Of a DNA stretch of 64,000 bases, positions 7,838 to 16,411 are shown piece after piece. How positions within the stretch are numbered: the first letter of the stretch is position 1; every line of letters begins with the position of its first letter. The stretch is from Rhodobium gokarnense (GTDB lineage: Bacteria; Pseudomonadota; Alphaproteobacteria; Rhizobiales; Rhodobiaceae): contig NZ_JAOQNS010000001.1 of the NCBI RefSeq assembly GCF_025961475.1, positions 1 through 64,000 on the forward strand. Direction: 5' to 3'. The notes under the pieces are model-generated. The model was not told the origin of the DNA. It saw nothing but the letters and a program-made list of their open reading frames with translations, and made no database searches. A program made the translations under genes and the position numbers.

Positions 7838-9430
7838 TTGTTCGACATTGGGTTCACGTCCGATTCCGTCCGCACCAGCGATCCGATGGTCCTGGTGAAG
7901 AGAAACCGTGGCGGCGAGGATACGTTCGGGCGCATGCTCGATCGGCCGGAGCCGCGCGAGGCGCAGCGGCCGTCGGAGCCGCCGCGGGACAGCGCTGCCC
8001 CGGAGCGCAGCAAGGCCGCAGCGCCGGCGGACCGGGCACGGAGCGAGCGGCAGCCGTCGACGAAGCCGGCCGAGCCCAGGGTCGAAAGCGAGCCGGCGGC
8101 CGATGCCGCGGCGGACACGCCTGACACGCTGGAAACCGAGGACACCGCTGCACTTGAGGACGCCGCCACCAACGAGGACGGCACCACGACCTCGCGCGAG
8201 GAACTGGTCACCAAGCTGACCGAGGCCAAGACCGAGGACGGCGAGCCGCTGCTCACCGATCCGGACGATATCGAGCACCTCGCCGACCTGCTTCTGGAAC
8301 TGCAGGCCGCGAACGGCTCCGGTGCGACGCGCAGCGCGGAAGAGATTCTTCAGGAGATCAACGCGCTCCTCGGCGACAGGACGCTTGCCGACGGCACCGA
8401 GCTTGCCAATCTCATCGCCCAGTCGAGCGACGATCCGGTCGGCGCGGTGATCGCCGGCCTTGCCGAACAAGATGCGCTGCTGCAGCGGCTCCTGACCGGT
8501 GCCGGAGCCGGCGAGCCCGCTGCCGCCAGGGGCGCGGCGGAAGCGGCGTCTGCTGCTGCAACGAAGGGCGCTGCCGGGCCTCAGCAGGCGGCCGCGGAGC
8601 CGAACGCGAAGGGTACGCAGGCGGGCGCGCAACATCCGAATACCGCGACCGACGACGCGGCCAAGGCGGCGGATGCCAGGCCGGCGAGCCTCTTCGGCTC
8701 CGAGCCGGCGGCCGACGGCGATGGCGAGGGCGATGCGAACCTTGCCAAGCTCTTCGGCCACCTGGCGGGCAAGGAGGGCGGGAGCAAGGCCGCGGCCTCG
8801 GCAACGGCCGGCGCCAACGCCCAGACGTCGGCGTCCGCACTCCTGTCGCAGACCATCGGCCAGGCAGCCGCCGCTCCGGTCGCCGCGGCGCCTGCCGCAA
8901 TGGCAATGCCCGATACGCCCAACAATTTCATCCTGACGCCGACGGGCGTTTCTGCCGCGGCAACCGCCCAGCAGGTGGTGCAGACCCCTCAGGTCGCGGC
9001 GCAGGCGGCAACGGCCGCCTCGAGCGCTGCGGTGGAGATCGCCAAGTTCGCCCGCCAGGGCGAGACGCGGTTCGAGATCCGCCTCGATCCGCCGGAGCTC
9101 GGCCGGGTCGATGTCCGGCTTCGGGTCGGCGACGACGGCATCGTGCGCGCCCACCTCTTCGTGGAACGCTCCGAGACGCTCGACATGTTCATGCGCGATC
9201 CGCGGGCGCTGGAACGCTCGCTGGAACAGCAGGGCATCAAGACGGCCGAGGGCGGTCTGGAGTTCTCGCTGAGTTCCGACAATGGCAGCCAGACCGCGTC
9301 GCAGGACGGGGACGGCGAGCCGTCATTCTTTGGTGGTGACAGCATGGACGAGATCGACGCCGCGGAACGCCCGGTGGCGACCTACACCATGCGGGCCGCC
9401 CATAACGGGCGCCTCGACGTCCGCATCTAG
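7838..9430 (+). CDS. fliK: flagellar hook-length control protein FliK
   Basis: About 530 residues. The long N-terminal two-thirds is low-complexity, rich in Ala, Glu, Asp and Pro. The C-terminal domain (about residues 405-500) contains FEIRLDPPELGRVDVRLRV, the hallmark of the FliK hook domain. FliK is secreted through the flagellar export gate, measures the hook and switches export specificity to filament proteins. The start is uncertain. A TTG at 7838 has GGAG eight bases upstream and follows the sigma-54-like promoter. An ATG at 7886 lacks a ribosome site, and the frame is open back to 7568. flgD follows after 15 bases. Confidence 0.8.
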   Translation: MFDIGFTSDSVRTSDPMVLVKRNRGGEDTFGRMLDRPEPREAQRPSEPPRDSAAPERSKAAAPADRARSERQPSTKPAEPRVESEPAADAAADTPDTLETEDTAALEDAATNEDGTTTSREELVTKLTEAKTEDGEPLLTDPDDIEHLADLLLELQAANGSGATRSAEEILQEINALLGDRTLADGTELANLIAQSSDDPVGAVIAGLAEQDALLQRLLTGAGAGEPAAARGAAEAASAAATKGAAGPQQAAAEPNAKGTQAGAQHPNTATDDAAKAADARPASLFGSEPAADGDGEGDANLAKLFGHLAGKEGGSKAAASATAGANAQTSASALLSQTIGQAAAAPVAAAPAAMAMPDTPNNFILTPTGVSAAATAQQVVQTPQVAAQAATAASSAAVEIAKFARQGETRFEIRLDPPELGRVDVRLRVGDDGIVRAHLFVERSETLDMFMRDPRALERSLEQQGIKTAEGGLEFSLSSDNGSQTASQDGDGEPSFFGGDSMDEIDAAERPVATYTMRAAHNGRLDVRI

Positions 9431-9445
9431 AGACAGGAAAGCACC

Positions 9446-10135
9446 ATGAGCATCGATCCCTCAGGCGCCACCTCCTCGGTGGCCAATCTGGCATCGAGGT
9501 CCTCGGCGTCGACGTCCCAGGCGACGAAGGATGCGACCTCCCTTGCCGACAATTACGAGATGTTCCTGGAGCTCCTGACGGTGCAGCTCCAGAACCAGAA
9601 TCCGCTGGAACCGATGGACGCCGACAAGTTCGCCGAGCAGCTCACCCAGTACTCGTCGGTCGAGCAGCAGATCAAGACCAACGAGCACCTGGAAAACATC
9701 ATCAGCGGCATCTCCGCCTCCAGCACCAGTGCGCTGGTCAGCTATATCGGCAAGACGATCGAGGCGACCGGCGAGACCACGGTGCTGCGCGACGGATCGG
9801 CGGCGTGGACCTATGACGTCAAGACGGCGGCGACGGCGACCGTGACCATCACCAACTCCGCCGGCGCTGCGGTCTATACCGATCAGGTGAGCCTGGAGCA
9901 GGGCGGCGGCGCGTTCGTCTGGAACGGCCAGACGACCAGCGGGCGGACCGTCGAGGACGGCGAGTACACCATCAACATCGAGGCGGAGGACGCCGCCGGC
10001 AACGCCGTCACGGTGTCGACCGCGCTCACCGGCGTCGTCGACGAGGTCGACATGAGCGGCGGCGAGGCGGTCCTCAAGATCGGCGACATCAAGGTCCCGG
10101 TCGGCAACGTCACGGCCATCCGCGACGCCTCCTGA
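9446..10135 (+). CDS. flgD: flagellar hook capping protein FlgD
   Basis: The 229-residue product caps the growing hook and allows FlgE to assemble. The N-terminal export and assembly segment is followed by the family motif LADNYEMFLELLTVQLQNQN-PLEPMD (about residues 30-55) and then by the Ig/tudor-like domain with WNGQTTSGRTVEDGEYT. The start has AGGAAA upstream and lies 15 bases after fliK, so the two genes are probably co-transcribed. The transcript appears to end at the hairpin at 10177-10213. Confidence 0.94.
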   Translation: MSIDPSGATSSVANLASRSSASTSQATKDATSLADNYEMFLELLTVQLQNQNPLEPMDADKFAEQLTQYSSVEQQIKTNEHLENIISGISASSTSALVSYIGKTIEATGETTVLRDGSAAWTYDVKTAATATVTITNSAGAAVYTDQVSLEQGGGAFVWNGQTTSGRTVEDGEYTINIEAEDAAGNAVTVSTALTGVVDEVDMSGGEAVLKIGDIKVPVGNVTAIRDAS

Positions 10136-10176
10136 CGGCGGCAGGCCTGCGTCGGTCCACTTGTCATGGCATCTTT

Positions 10177-10213
10177 TGCACTCCCGGAAGGATCATTTCC
10201 GGGGGTGCATTTT
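10177..10213 (+). terminator. rho-independent terminator after flgD
   Basis: TGCACTCCCGGAA pairs with TTCCGGGGGTGCA (12 Watson-Crick pairs and one G-T) around a 7-base loop. TTTT follows directly. It lies 41 bases after the flgD stop and would end the fliK-flgD transcript. Confidence 0.8.
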
Positions 10214-10300
10214 CGCATGGGTTTTCGCGGGTTCGGCCGGCCGCACGGCGTCCCGGTCGCGGCGGCTGGAGGGGGCGGCGATATAAAGTGAATAAAGAGG

Positions 10301-10317
10301 TTGCCAAGTCCCGGCAA
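10301..10317. promoter_or_regulatory. inverted repeat TTGCC-N7-GGCAA upstream of sciP
   Basis: A perfect 5-bp inverted repeat lies 26 bases before the CtrA-like box and 94 bases before the sciP start. It could be a protein-binding site, but no binding factor can be named from the sequence. Confidence 0.3.
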
Positions 10318-10342
10318 TTCTTACCGATTTGTTGCTGCGCTC

Positions 10343-10357
10343 TTAGGCAAATTTTAA
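10343..10357 (+). promoter_or_regulatory. CtrA-like box upstream of sciP (TTAG-N7-TTAA)
   Basis: TTAG-GCAAATT-TTAA differs at one base from the CtrA consensus TTAA-N7-TTAA and lies 54 bases before the sciP ATG. CtrA is known to activate sciP in Caulobacter, and SciP then represses CtrA activity. Confidence 0.55.
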
Positions 10358-10410
10358 AAGCCGGGGCCTATGCTCGGTCGTCGAAGGTCAGGGTAAAGTG
10401 TGAGAGTACG

Positions 10411-10686
10411 ATGACCGATCGAGTGCGACCGCGAGTTAAATACGTCATTGGTCCGGATGGAAGTCCTCTGACCATCGCCGATCTGCCGCCCGTCGATACC
10501 AAACGATGGGTGATCCGCCGCAAGGCGGAAGTGGTCGCTGCGGTGCGTGGTGGTCTCCTATCCCTTGAGGAAGCGTGCCAGCGCTACACCTTGACGATCG
10601 AGGAGCTGCTGTCATGGCAGAATTCCATCGACCGTCATGGTCTCGCCGGCTTGCGGGCAACGCGGATACAGCAGTATCGCAACTGA
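10411..10686 (+). CDS. sciP: SciP (DUF1153), inhibitor of the cell-cycle regulator CtrA
   Basis: The ATG at 10411 gives a 91-residue protein with the family start PRVKYVIGPDGSPLTIADLP. A helix-turn-helix region follows (KRWVIRRKAEVVAAVRGGLL, then SLEEACQRYTLTIEELLSWQ) and the usual end LRATRIQQYR. In Caulobacter SciP binds CtrA and DNA and blocks CtrA-driven transcription, including that of flagellar genes, during part of the cell cycle. Here it sits between flgD and fliF, each side bounded by a terminator, so it is a single-gene unit with its own promoter. The frame is open further upstream, but homologs begin at this methionine. Confidence 0.93.
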   Translation: MTDRVRPRVKYVIGPDGSPLTIADLPPVDTKRWVIRRKAEVVAAVRGGLLSLEEACQRYTLTIEELLSWQNSIDRHGLAGLRATRIQQYRN

Positions 10687-10726
10687 CCCGCGGCGTTTTC
10701 TCGAAACGACCGACATGACCATTTTG

Positions 10727-10765
10727 AATGGCCGGCCCTTGAGCCGGCCATTTCTCGTTTTTCCT
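10727..10765 (+). terminator. rho-independent terminator after sciP
   Basis: AATGGCCGGC pairs perfectly with GCCGGCCATT around a 6-base loop, followed by TCTCGTTTTT. It ends the sciP unit and isolates it from fliF. Confidence 0.85.
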
Positions 10766-10781
10766 TTACGTTTTGCCGCAC

Positions 10782-10964
10782 GGTTAACCGAATGCCGCGG
10801 CCTCGCGCGCGCGGCGAAAACGCCGTGAAGCGCCGAATACCGCACATTGCAAGGGTTAACCGGCGGCGGCAGAAGCGGCCCCCCGAATTCGCAATCCGCA
10901 ACGGCAACCGTCGCAGGCTGCGAAGAAATCCCCGTCCGGCCGGGAGGTGTTAACGCCTTATTTA
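10782..10964 (+). promoter_or_regulatory. fliF upstream region with GGTTAACC palindromes and a CtrA-like box
   Basis: The 392-base gap between sciP and fliF (10687-11078) holds no gene. After the terminator it contains two perfect GGTTAACC palindromes (10782-10789 and 10854-10861) and TTAA-CGCCTTA-TTTA (10950-10964), one base from the CtrA consensus. The last lies about 115 bases before the fliF start. The fliF operon of Caulobacter is CtrA-activated, so these are reasonable CtrA sites, but binding is inferred. Confidence 0.5.
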
Positions 10965-11078
10965 CCGACAACCCGGAAATTCTTGCCTACCAGATCCGCC
11001 CGGTCGGACGTCCTCGTCCCAAACCCTCATCCGTCCGGGTGGACTGGCCCTTGAGCCTCGGTAGGGTTGATATCAGTC

Positions 11079-12710
11079 GTGAATGGGGTCGTTGATTTCC
11101 TGAAAGCGCTCGGACCGGCACGCCTCGGCGCCATGGGCGCGGTGGCGGCGATCCTGGTCGGTTTCTTCGCCATCGTCATGACGCGGCTGTCGACCCCCCA
11201 GATGGTGCCGCTCTACACCGACCTTTCCTTCGCCGACACCACTGCCATCGTCCGCCAGCTCGAGGCGACGGCCGTGGAGTACGAGCTGCGCAACGACGGC
11301 GCCGTCGTCCTGGTGCCGGAGGGCACGCAGCTTCAGGTGCGCATGCGCCTCGCCGAGCAGGGCCTGCCGAGCGGCGGCAATATCGGCTACGAGATCTTCG
11401 ACAAGACCGACACCCTCGGCACCACCAGCTTCGTGCAGTCGATCAACCATTTGCGGGCGCTGGAAGGCGAGCTGGCCCGTACCATCAAGTCGATCAACCG
11501 CATTTCGGCCGCCCGCGTCCACCTGGTGCTGCCGGAGCGCCAGCTCTTCCAGCGCGACAAGGAGGAGCCGTCGGCCTCGATCGTCGTGCGCGTGCGCGGC
11601 ACCCTCGACCGCAGCCATATCGCCGCCATCCAGCACCTCGTCGCCACCGCCGTGGAAGGCCTGAAGCCGTCCAACGTGTCGATCGTCGACGAGACCGGCC
11701 GCCTGCTCGCCAGCGGCACGGAGGAGGATGCCCAGGGGCTGCTGGCGACCCACCTGCAGGAGCGCACCGTCGCCTATGAGCGCCGTCTGCGCGAGCGCAT
11801 CGAGGGCATCGTGTCGGAAATCGTCGGCTCCGGCCGGGCCCGGGTGCAGGTCGCCGCCGAACTCGACTTCAACCGCATCACCCAGACCGAGCAGAAATTC
11901 GATCCGGAAGGCCAGGTGGTGCGCTCCTCGCAGTCGCGCGAGGAGAACTCGACCGTGCGCAACGAGCAGAAGGGCGTCACCGCCGGCAACCAGATTCCGA
12001 ACGCCGACCAGAATGCAAACGGCGATGACAACCTGCCGCGCGAGGCGTCCAGCACCAGCGAAGAGATCACCAACTACGAAATCTCCAAGACCGAGCGCAC
12101 CGAGGTGGTCGAGGCCGGCCGCATCAAGCGCATTTCGGTCGCCGTCCTTGTCGACGGCATCTACACCCCGCAGGAGGGCGGCACGCTCGACTACGCGCCG
12201 CGCTCGGCCGATGACCTGGAACGCATCGCGGCGCTGGTGCGCTCGGCCGTCGGGTTCGACGATGAGCGCGGTGACCAGGTCGAGGTCGTCAATCTGCGCT
12301 TTGCCTCCGCGCCCTCGCAGCTTCCCCTCGACGGCGCCGAAGAGGGCCTGTTCGACTTCACCAAGCGCGACATCTTCTATTTCTCCGAACTCGGCGTGAT
12401 CGTCCTCTTGTCGCTGCTGACGCTGCTCTTCATCGTCCGGCCGCTGGTCCGCAAGATCGTCGAGCCGGAAAAGGAAGAGGTCGAGGTGCTGACCGGGCCG
12501 AACGGCGAAGTACTGCAGCTCAACGCCGACGGCACGCCCGCCCTGCCGGCGCCGCAGGAGGAAGAGAATTTCGCCGACTGGTTCAACGACGCCCAGGCGG
12601 AGGGCGAGAACCACGCCAACTCCATCGAGCGCGTCGGCGGCCTGATCGAGAACTACCCGAACGAGGCGGTCTCGATCGTCCGCACCTGGCTCAACGAAGC
12701 CCCGGCATGA
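11079..12710 (+). CDS. fliF: flagellar MS-ring protein FliF
   Basis: The protein of about 543 residues forms the inner-membrane MS ring, the base of the motor and housing of the export gate. A first membrane helix lies near residues 15-37 and a second at about 435-455 ([20 protein letters not shown]). Between them are the periplasmic ring-building motifs, with [20 protein letters not shown] and [15 protein letters not shown]-type segments. The C-terminal tail ([20 protein letters not shown]) is the FliG-binding segment. The GTG at 11079 gives [16 protein letters not shown], which resembles other alphaproteobacterial starts. A TTG at 11067 is the alternative. It is the first gene of a five-gene operon. 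Confidence 0.93.
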   Translation: MNGVVDFLKALGPARLGAMGAVAAILVGFFAIVMTRLSTPQMVPLYTDLSFADTTAIVRQLEATAVEYELRNDGAVVLVPEGTQLQVRMRLAEQGLPSGGNIGYEIFDKTDTLGTTSFVQSINHLRALEGELARTIKSINRISAARVHLVLPERQLFQRDKEEPSASIVVRVRGTLDRSHIAAIQHLVATAVEGLKPSNVSIVDETGRLLASGTEEDAQGLLATHLQERTVAYERRLRERIEGIVSEIVGSGRARVQVAAELDFNRITQTEQKFDPEGQVVRSSQSREENSTVRNEQKGVTAGNQIPNADQNANGDDNLPREASSTSEEITNYEISKTERTEVVEAGRIKRISVAVLVDGIYTPQEGGTLDYAPRSADDLERIAALVRSAVGFDDERGDQVEVVNLRFASAPSQLPLDGAEEGLFDFTKRDIFYFSELGVIVLLSLLTLLFIVRPLVRKIVEPEKEEVEVLTGPNGEVLQLNADGTPALPAPQEEENFADWFNDAQAEGENHANSIERVGGLIENYPNEAVSIVRTWLNEAPA

Positions 12711-12720
12711 GTGTCTTGAG

Positions 12721-13770
12721 ATGAATCCGGCCCAGCAGATCCAGCAACTGCAGATCCAGGAGGATCAGGAAGAACGCGAACTGAAGGGCGCGGAGCGGGC
12801 GGCCGTGCTGCTGCTCGCGCTCGGCCACGAGCATGGCGCGCCGATCTGGAAGTCGCTCGACGAGATGGAGGTCAAGCAGATCTCCATCGCCATGGCCAAG
12901 CTCGGCCCGATCTCGCCGATCATGCTCGACAAGCTGTTCAAGGACTTCGTCACCAAGCTGTCGGCCAAGGGCGCGCTGCTCGGCAACTTCGATTCCACCG
13001 AACGGATCCTGCAGTCGGTGCTGCCGGCCGACAAGGTGGCGACGATCATGGAGGAAATCCGCGGTCCGGCCGGTCGCAACATGTGGGAAAAGCTCTCCAA
13101 CGTGCAGGAGAACGTGCTCGCCAACTACCTGAAGAACGAATACCCGCAGACCGTCGCCGTGGTGCTGTCCAAGATCCGTTCCGAGCACGCCGCGCGGGTG
13201 CTGGCGATTCTGCCGGACGAGTTCGCGCTCGAAGTCGTCACCCGCATGCTGCGCATGGAGTCGGTGCAGAAGGAGATCCTCGACAAGGTCGAGCAGACGC
13301 TCCGGGTCGAGTTCATGTCGAACCTGTCGACCACCAGCCGGCGCGATGCCCACGAGCTGATGGCCGACATCTTCAACAGTTTCGACCGGCAGACCGAGGC
13401 GCGGTTCATGACGGCGCTGGAAGAGAACAACCGCGAGGCGGCCGAGCACATCAAGAACCTGATGTTCACCTTCGACGATCTGTCGAAGCTCGATGCCGGC
13501 AGCGTCCAGACCCTGCTGCGCCAGGTCGACAAGGACCGGCTGGCGACGGCGCTGAAGGGCGCCAACGAGTCGGTGCGCGAGTTCTTCTTCTCCAACATGT
13601 CGCAGCGCGCGGCGAAGATGATGAAGGACGACATGGACGCGATGGGACCGGTGCGGCTGCGCGACGTCGACGATGCGCAGGCCGGCATGGTCGCCGTCGC
13701 CAAGGATCTGGCCGCCAGCGGCGAGATCATGATCACCAAGAACAAGGGCGAGGACGAGCTTGTCTACTAA
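12721..13770 (+). CDS. fliG: flagellar motor switch protein FliG
   Basis: The 349-residue protein forms the C ring with FliM and FliN, sits on FliF and takes torque from the stators. The N-terminal FliF-binding domain, the middle domain with the EHPQT-like segment [20 protein letters not shown], and the C-terminal domain with charged torque helix ([12 protein letters not shown] and later [20 protein letters not shown]) are all present. Length is normal. It starts 10 bases after fliF and its end overlaps possible starts of the next gene. Confidence 0.95.
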   Translation: MNPAQQIQQLQIQEDQEERELKGAERAAVLLLALGHEHGAPIWKSLDEMEVKQISIAMAKLGPISPIMLDKLFKDFVTKLSAKGALLGNFDSTERILQSVLPADKVATIMEEIRGPAGRNMWEKLSNVQENVLANYLKNEYPQTVAVVLSKIRSEHAARVLAILPDEFALEVVTRMLRMESVQKEILDKVEQTLRVEFMSNLSTTSRRDAHELMADIFNSFDRQTEARFMTALEENNREAAEHIKNLMFTFDDLSKLDAGSVQTLLRQVDKDRLATALKGANESVREFFFSNMSQRAAKMMKDDMDAMGPVRLRDVDDAQAGMVAVAKDLAASGEIMITKNKGEDELVY

Positions 13771-13798
13771 GGCGACCTCGACAGGACGAAAGAAAAAG

Positions 13799-14497
13799 AT
13801 GGGAGCCCCGGCACGTTTCCTGTTCGACACGGATTTCGCCGCCCCGGCGGAACCGGAACCCGTCGCCGAGGAGGTCTTCGAGGAGACCGGAGACGCGCCG
13901 CTCGCCGACCATCTCGGCGCGCTGGCGGCAGCCGAAAAGCGCGGCTATGCGCGCGGGCGCGCCGACGGCATGGAGGAAATGACCGCCAAGGCGCGCAAGC
14001 GCATGGCCGATGAGGCCGGCCGGCTGGTATCGGCGGCGCAAGGCATCCTCGGTGCCCTCGACGCCGACCGGGTGCGCATCGAGCGCGAGGCGGCCGATCT
14101 TGCCCGCCAGATCGCCGGCAAGCTCGTCGACCACCTGATCGCGCGCGAGCCGACCGGCGAGATCGCGGCGCTGATCGAGGACTGCCTCGGGCCGCTGCGC
14201 CAGGCGCCGCACATCGTCGTGCGCGTCGAGGAGAACGATGCCGATGCGATCAAGGCCGAGGTTGACCGCATTGCCCATGAGCGCGGCTTCCTCGGGCGCC
14301 TCGTCGTCCTCGGCGAGCCGGACCTTGCCCGCGGCGACTGCCGCATCGAATGGGCCGACGGCGGCATCGTCCGCGACCGGGCGGCCATCGAGGCGGAGAT
14401 CGACGCGGCGATCGAGAGCTATTTCAAGGCCCGCGACGGCGGCGCAGAAGCCGACCCCGCGGCGCAGGCCGCAGCGGCGACGGAGACGGATAAATGA
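13799..14497 (+). CDS. fliH: FliH/FlbE-type flagellar assembly protein
   Basis: About 232 residues. The opening GAPARFLFDTDFAAP is typical of alphaproteobacterial FliH (FlbE in Caulobacter). A helical middle with many Ala, Arg and Glu residues and a C-terminal FliH-like domain (VVRVEENDADAIKAEVDRI to DLARGDCRIEW) follow. FliH dimers hold the export ATPase FliI and link it to FliN. The ATG at 13799 matches homologs. A TTG at 13760 that overlaps the fliG stop would add 13 residues. The stop overlaps the fliN start by four bases, implying translational coupling. Confidence 0.82.
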   Translation: MGAPARFLFDTDFAAPAEPEPVAEEVFEETGDAPLADHLGALAAAEKRGYARGRADGMEEMTAKARKRMADEAGRLVSAAQGILGALDADRVRIEREAADLARQIAGKLVDHLIAREPTGEIAALIEDCLGPLRQAPHIVVRVEENDADAIKAEVDRIAHERGFLGRLVVLGEPDLARGDCRIEWADGGIVRDRAAIEAEIDAAIESYFKARDGGAEADPAAQAAAATETDK

Positions 14498-14886
14498 GCG
14501 ACGACGACGACATCCCGGGCGGCAAGACCGAAACCGCGGAGCAGGACGGCCTGGAAGGCGCCGACCCGATGGCCCTTAAGGAAATGTCGGAGGCCGGCTA
14601 CCGCGTCCTCAGCGAGGACGATGATGAGCCGCAGTCGAAGACGGCGTCGGACCTTGAGGCCGTGTTCGACGTGCCGGTCCGGGTCTCGGCCGTGCTCGGC
14701 CATTCCCGCATGCCGGTGGCCGACCTTCTGAAGATGTCCTCGGGCACGGTCCTGGAGCTCGACCGCAAGGTCGGCGAGGCCATCGACATCTATGTCAACG
14801 ACCGGCTCGTCGCCCGCGGCGAAGTGGTGCTGGTGGACGAAAAGCTCGGCGTGACGATGACCGAGATCATCAAGACCGACCGCTGA
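14494..14886 (+). CDS. fliN: flagellar motor switch protein FliN
   Basis: The 130-residue product ends in a SpoA domain (about residues 50-128) with VFDVPVRVSAVLGHSRMPVA, LELDRKVGEAIDIYVNDRLV and a closing VTMTEIIK. FliN forms the lower rim of the C ring and docks the FliH-FliI complex. The acidic N-terminal stretch of about 45 residues is longer than in enteric FliN, which is common in this class. Its ATG overlaps the fliH stop (ATGA). Confidence 0.92.
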   Translation: MSDDDDIPGGKTETAEQDGLEGADPMALKEMSEAGYRVLSEDDDEPQSKTASDLEAVFDVPVRVSAVLGHSRMPVADLLKMSSGTVLELDRKVGEAIDIYVNDRLVARGEVVLVDEKLGVTMTEIIKTDR

Positions 14887-14911
14887 ACGCGGCGGTTTTC
14901 GGAGAAGAACG

Positions 14912-16273
14912 ATGCGACTCCTCATCATTGGGTCCCTGAACGGCCAGTTGACGATGGCCACCAAGATCGCCATCGACGGCGGCGCGACCGTCACCCATGC
15001 CGACGACACCGCGGTGGCGCTGAAGGTGCTTCGGTCGAGCGGCGCGGACCTTCTGATGGTCGACGTGGCGCTCGACATCGGCGGGCTGATCGAGAAGCTG
15101 GAGCAGGAGCGCATCCACGTGCCGGTGGTGGCCTGCGGCGTGGAAAGCAATGCGCGCGCCGCGGTCGAGGCGATCCGCGCCGGCGCCAAGGAATATGTGC
15201 CGCTGCCGCCGGATCCGGAACTGATCGCCGCGGTGCTGGCTGCCGTCGCCGAGGACGCCGCGGACATGATCTTCCGCGACCAGGCGATGGCGCGGGTGGT
15301 GCAGCTTGCCGACCAGGTGGCGCCGTCCGACGCCTCGATCCTGATCACCGGCGAAAGCGGCACCGGCAAAGAGGTGCTCGCCCGCCACGTCCACCGCAAG
15401 TCGGGGCGCGCCAAGAAGCCGTTCATCTCCGTCAACTGCGCGGCGATCCCGGAGAATCTCCTGGAATCGGAGCTGTTCGGCCACGAGAAGGGCGCCTTCA
15501 CCGGTGCCGTCGCCCGGCGCGTCGGCAAGTTCGAGGAGGCCGACGGCGGCACGCTGCTGCTCGACGAGATCTCCGAAATGGATGCGCGGCTGCAGGCGAA
15601 ACTGCTGCGCGCCCTGCAGGAGCGGGTCATCGACCGGGTCGGCGGCTCGCGGCCGGTGCCCGTCGATATCCGGGTCATTGCCACCTCCAACCGCAATCTC
15701 GCCGATGCCGTGCGCGAGGGAACGTTCCGCGAGGACCTGCTCTACCGGCTCAACGTCGTCAATTTGAAGCTTCCGGCCCTGCGCGAGCGGCCGGAGGACA
15801 TCCTTGAGCTGGCGCAGTTCTTCGTGCGCAAATATTCCGAGGCGAACGGCGTTCCGGTGCGCCCGATCGCGGCCGAGGCCCGCCGCCAGCTTTGCGCGGC
15901 GCGCTGGCACGGCAATGTGCGCGAGCTGGAAAACACCATGCACCGGGCGGTGCTGCTTGCCCGCGGCGAGGAGATCGACGCCGACGCCATCCTGATGCCG
16001 GACGGCAGCCGCATCGAAACGGTGGCCCGCGGCCCGGCCGAGCATGCGGCGATGACCGCGGAGGCGGTGACCCGGACCCTGGTCGGCCAGACCGTGGCGG
16101 ATGTGGAGCGCACGCTGATCCTCGACACCCTCGACCACTGCCTGGGGAATCGCACCCATGCGGCCAAGATCCTCGGCATCTCGATCCGCACGCTGCGCAA
16201 CAAGCTGAACCAGTACAGCGACGAGGGCGTCGACGTGCCGCCGCCGGGCGAGGCCCGCGCTTACGGCGCCTGA
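14912..16273 (+). CDS. flbD: FlbD, sigma-54-dependent flagellar transcription activator
   Basis: This 453-residue NtrC-type activator has a degenerate receiver-like domain (1-120), an AAA+ domain and a Fis-type HTH at the end (GNRTHAAKILGISIRTLRNK). The AAA+ domain shows Walker A GESGTGKE, the sigma-54 contact loop GAFTGA and Walker B GGTLLLDE. FlbD activates late flagellar genes and represses the early fliF promoter in Caulobacter. The gene order fliF-fliG-flbE-fliN-flbD is the Caulobacter arrangement as I recall it. A ribosome site (GGAGAAG) precedes the ATG. The sigma-54-like promoters before fliK and flhA are its likely targets. Confidence 0.93.
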   Translation: MRLLIIGSLNGQLTMATKIAIDGGATVTHADDTAVALKVLRSSGADLLMVDVALDIGGLIEKLEQERIHVPVVACGVESNARAAVEAIRAGAKEYVPLPPDPELIAAVLAAVAEDAADMIFRDQAMARVVQLADQVAPSDASILITGESGTGKEVLARHVHRKSGRAKKPFISVNCAAIPENLLESELFGHEKGAFTGAVARRVGKFEEADGGTLLLDEISEMDARLQAKLLRALQERVIDRVGGSRPVPVDIRVIATSNRNLADAVREGTFREDLLYRLNVVNLKLPALRERPEDILELAQFFVRKYSEANGVPVRPIAAEARRQLCAARWHGNVRELENTMHRAVLLARGEEIDADAILMPDGSRIETVARGPAEHAAMTAEAVTRTLVGQTVADVERTLILDTLDHCLGNRTHAAKILGISIRTLRNKLNQYSDEGVDVPPPGEARAYGA

Positions 16274-16312
16274 GCGGTCCGGTCGATCAAATCGTGCCGC
16301 AATCCCCCTTCG

Positions 16313-16376
16313 TTAACTCCCCGGTAACCATACGCTAGGCAAATTCTGCCTAGCGACCGTTGGCGCCAGGAGTGCG
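16313..16376 (+). promoter_or_regulatory. flhA promoter region: CtrA-like motif, perfect hairpin, sigma-54-like motif
   Basis: Three signals are packed into 64 bases. TTAA-CTCCCCG-GTAA (16313-16327) is one base from the CtrA consensus. CGCTAGGCA-AATTC-TGCCTAGCG (16333-16355) is a perfect 9-bp inverted repeat. TTGGCGCCAGGAGTGCG (16360-16376) keeps the GG-N10-GC spacing of sigma-54 promoters but deviates at several other positions. There is no T-run after the hairpin, so it reads as an operator rather than a terminator. The start of flhA lies 35 bases further on. Confidence 0.45.
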
Positions 16377-16411
16377 CCCGGCCGGCTTCAGGTGACCGGA
16401 GAAGCTTTCAG

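Noticed and set aside
16333-16355. Perfect hairpin read as terminator of flbD
   Set aside because: No T-run follows, and it lies within the promoter-like region of flhA, so an operator role is more likely.
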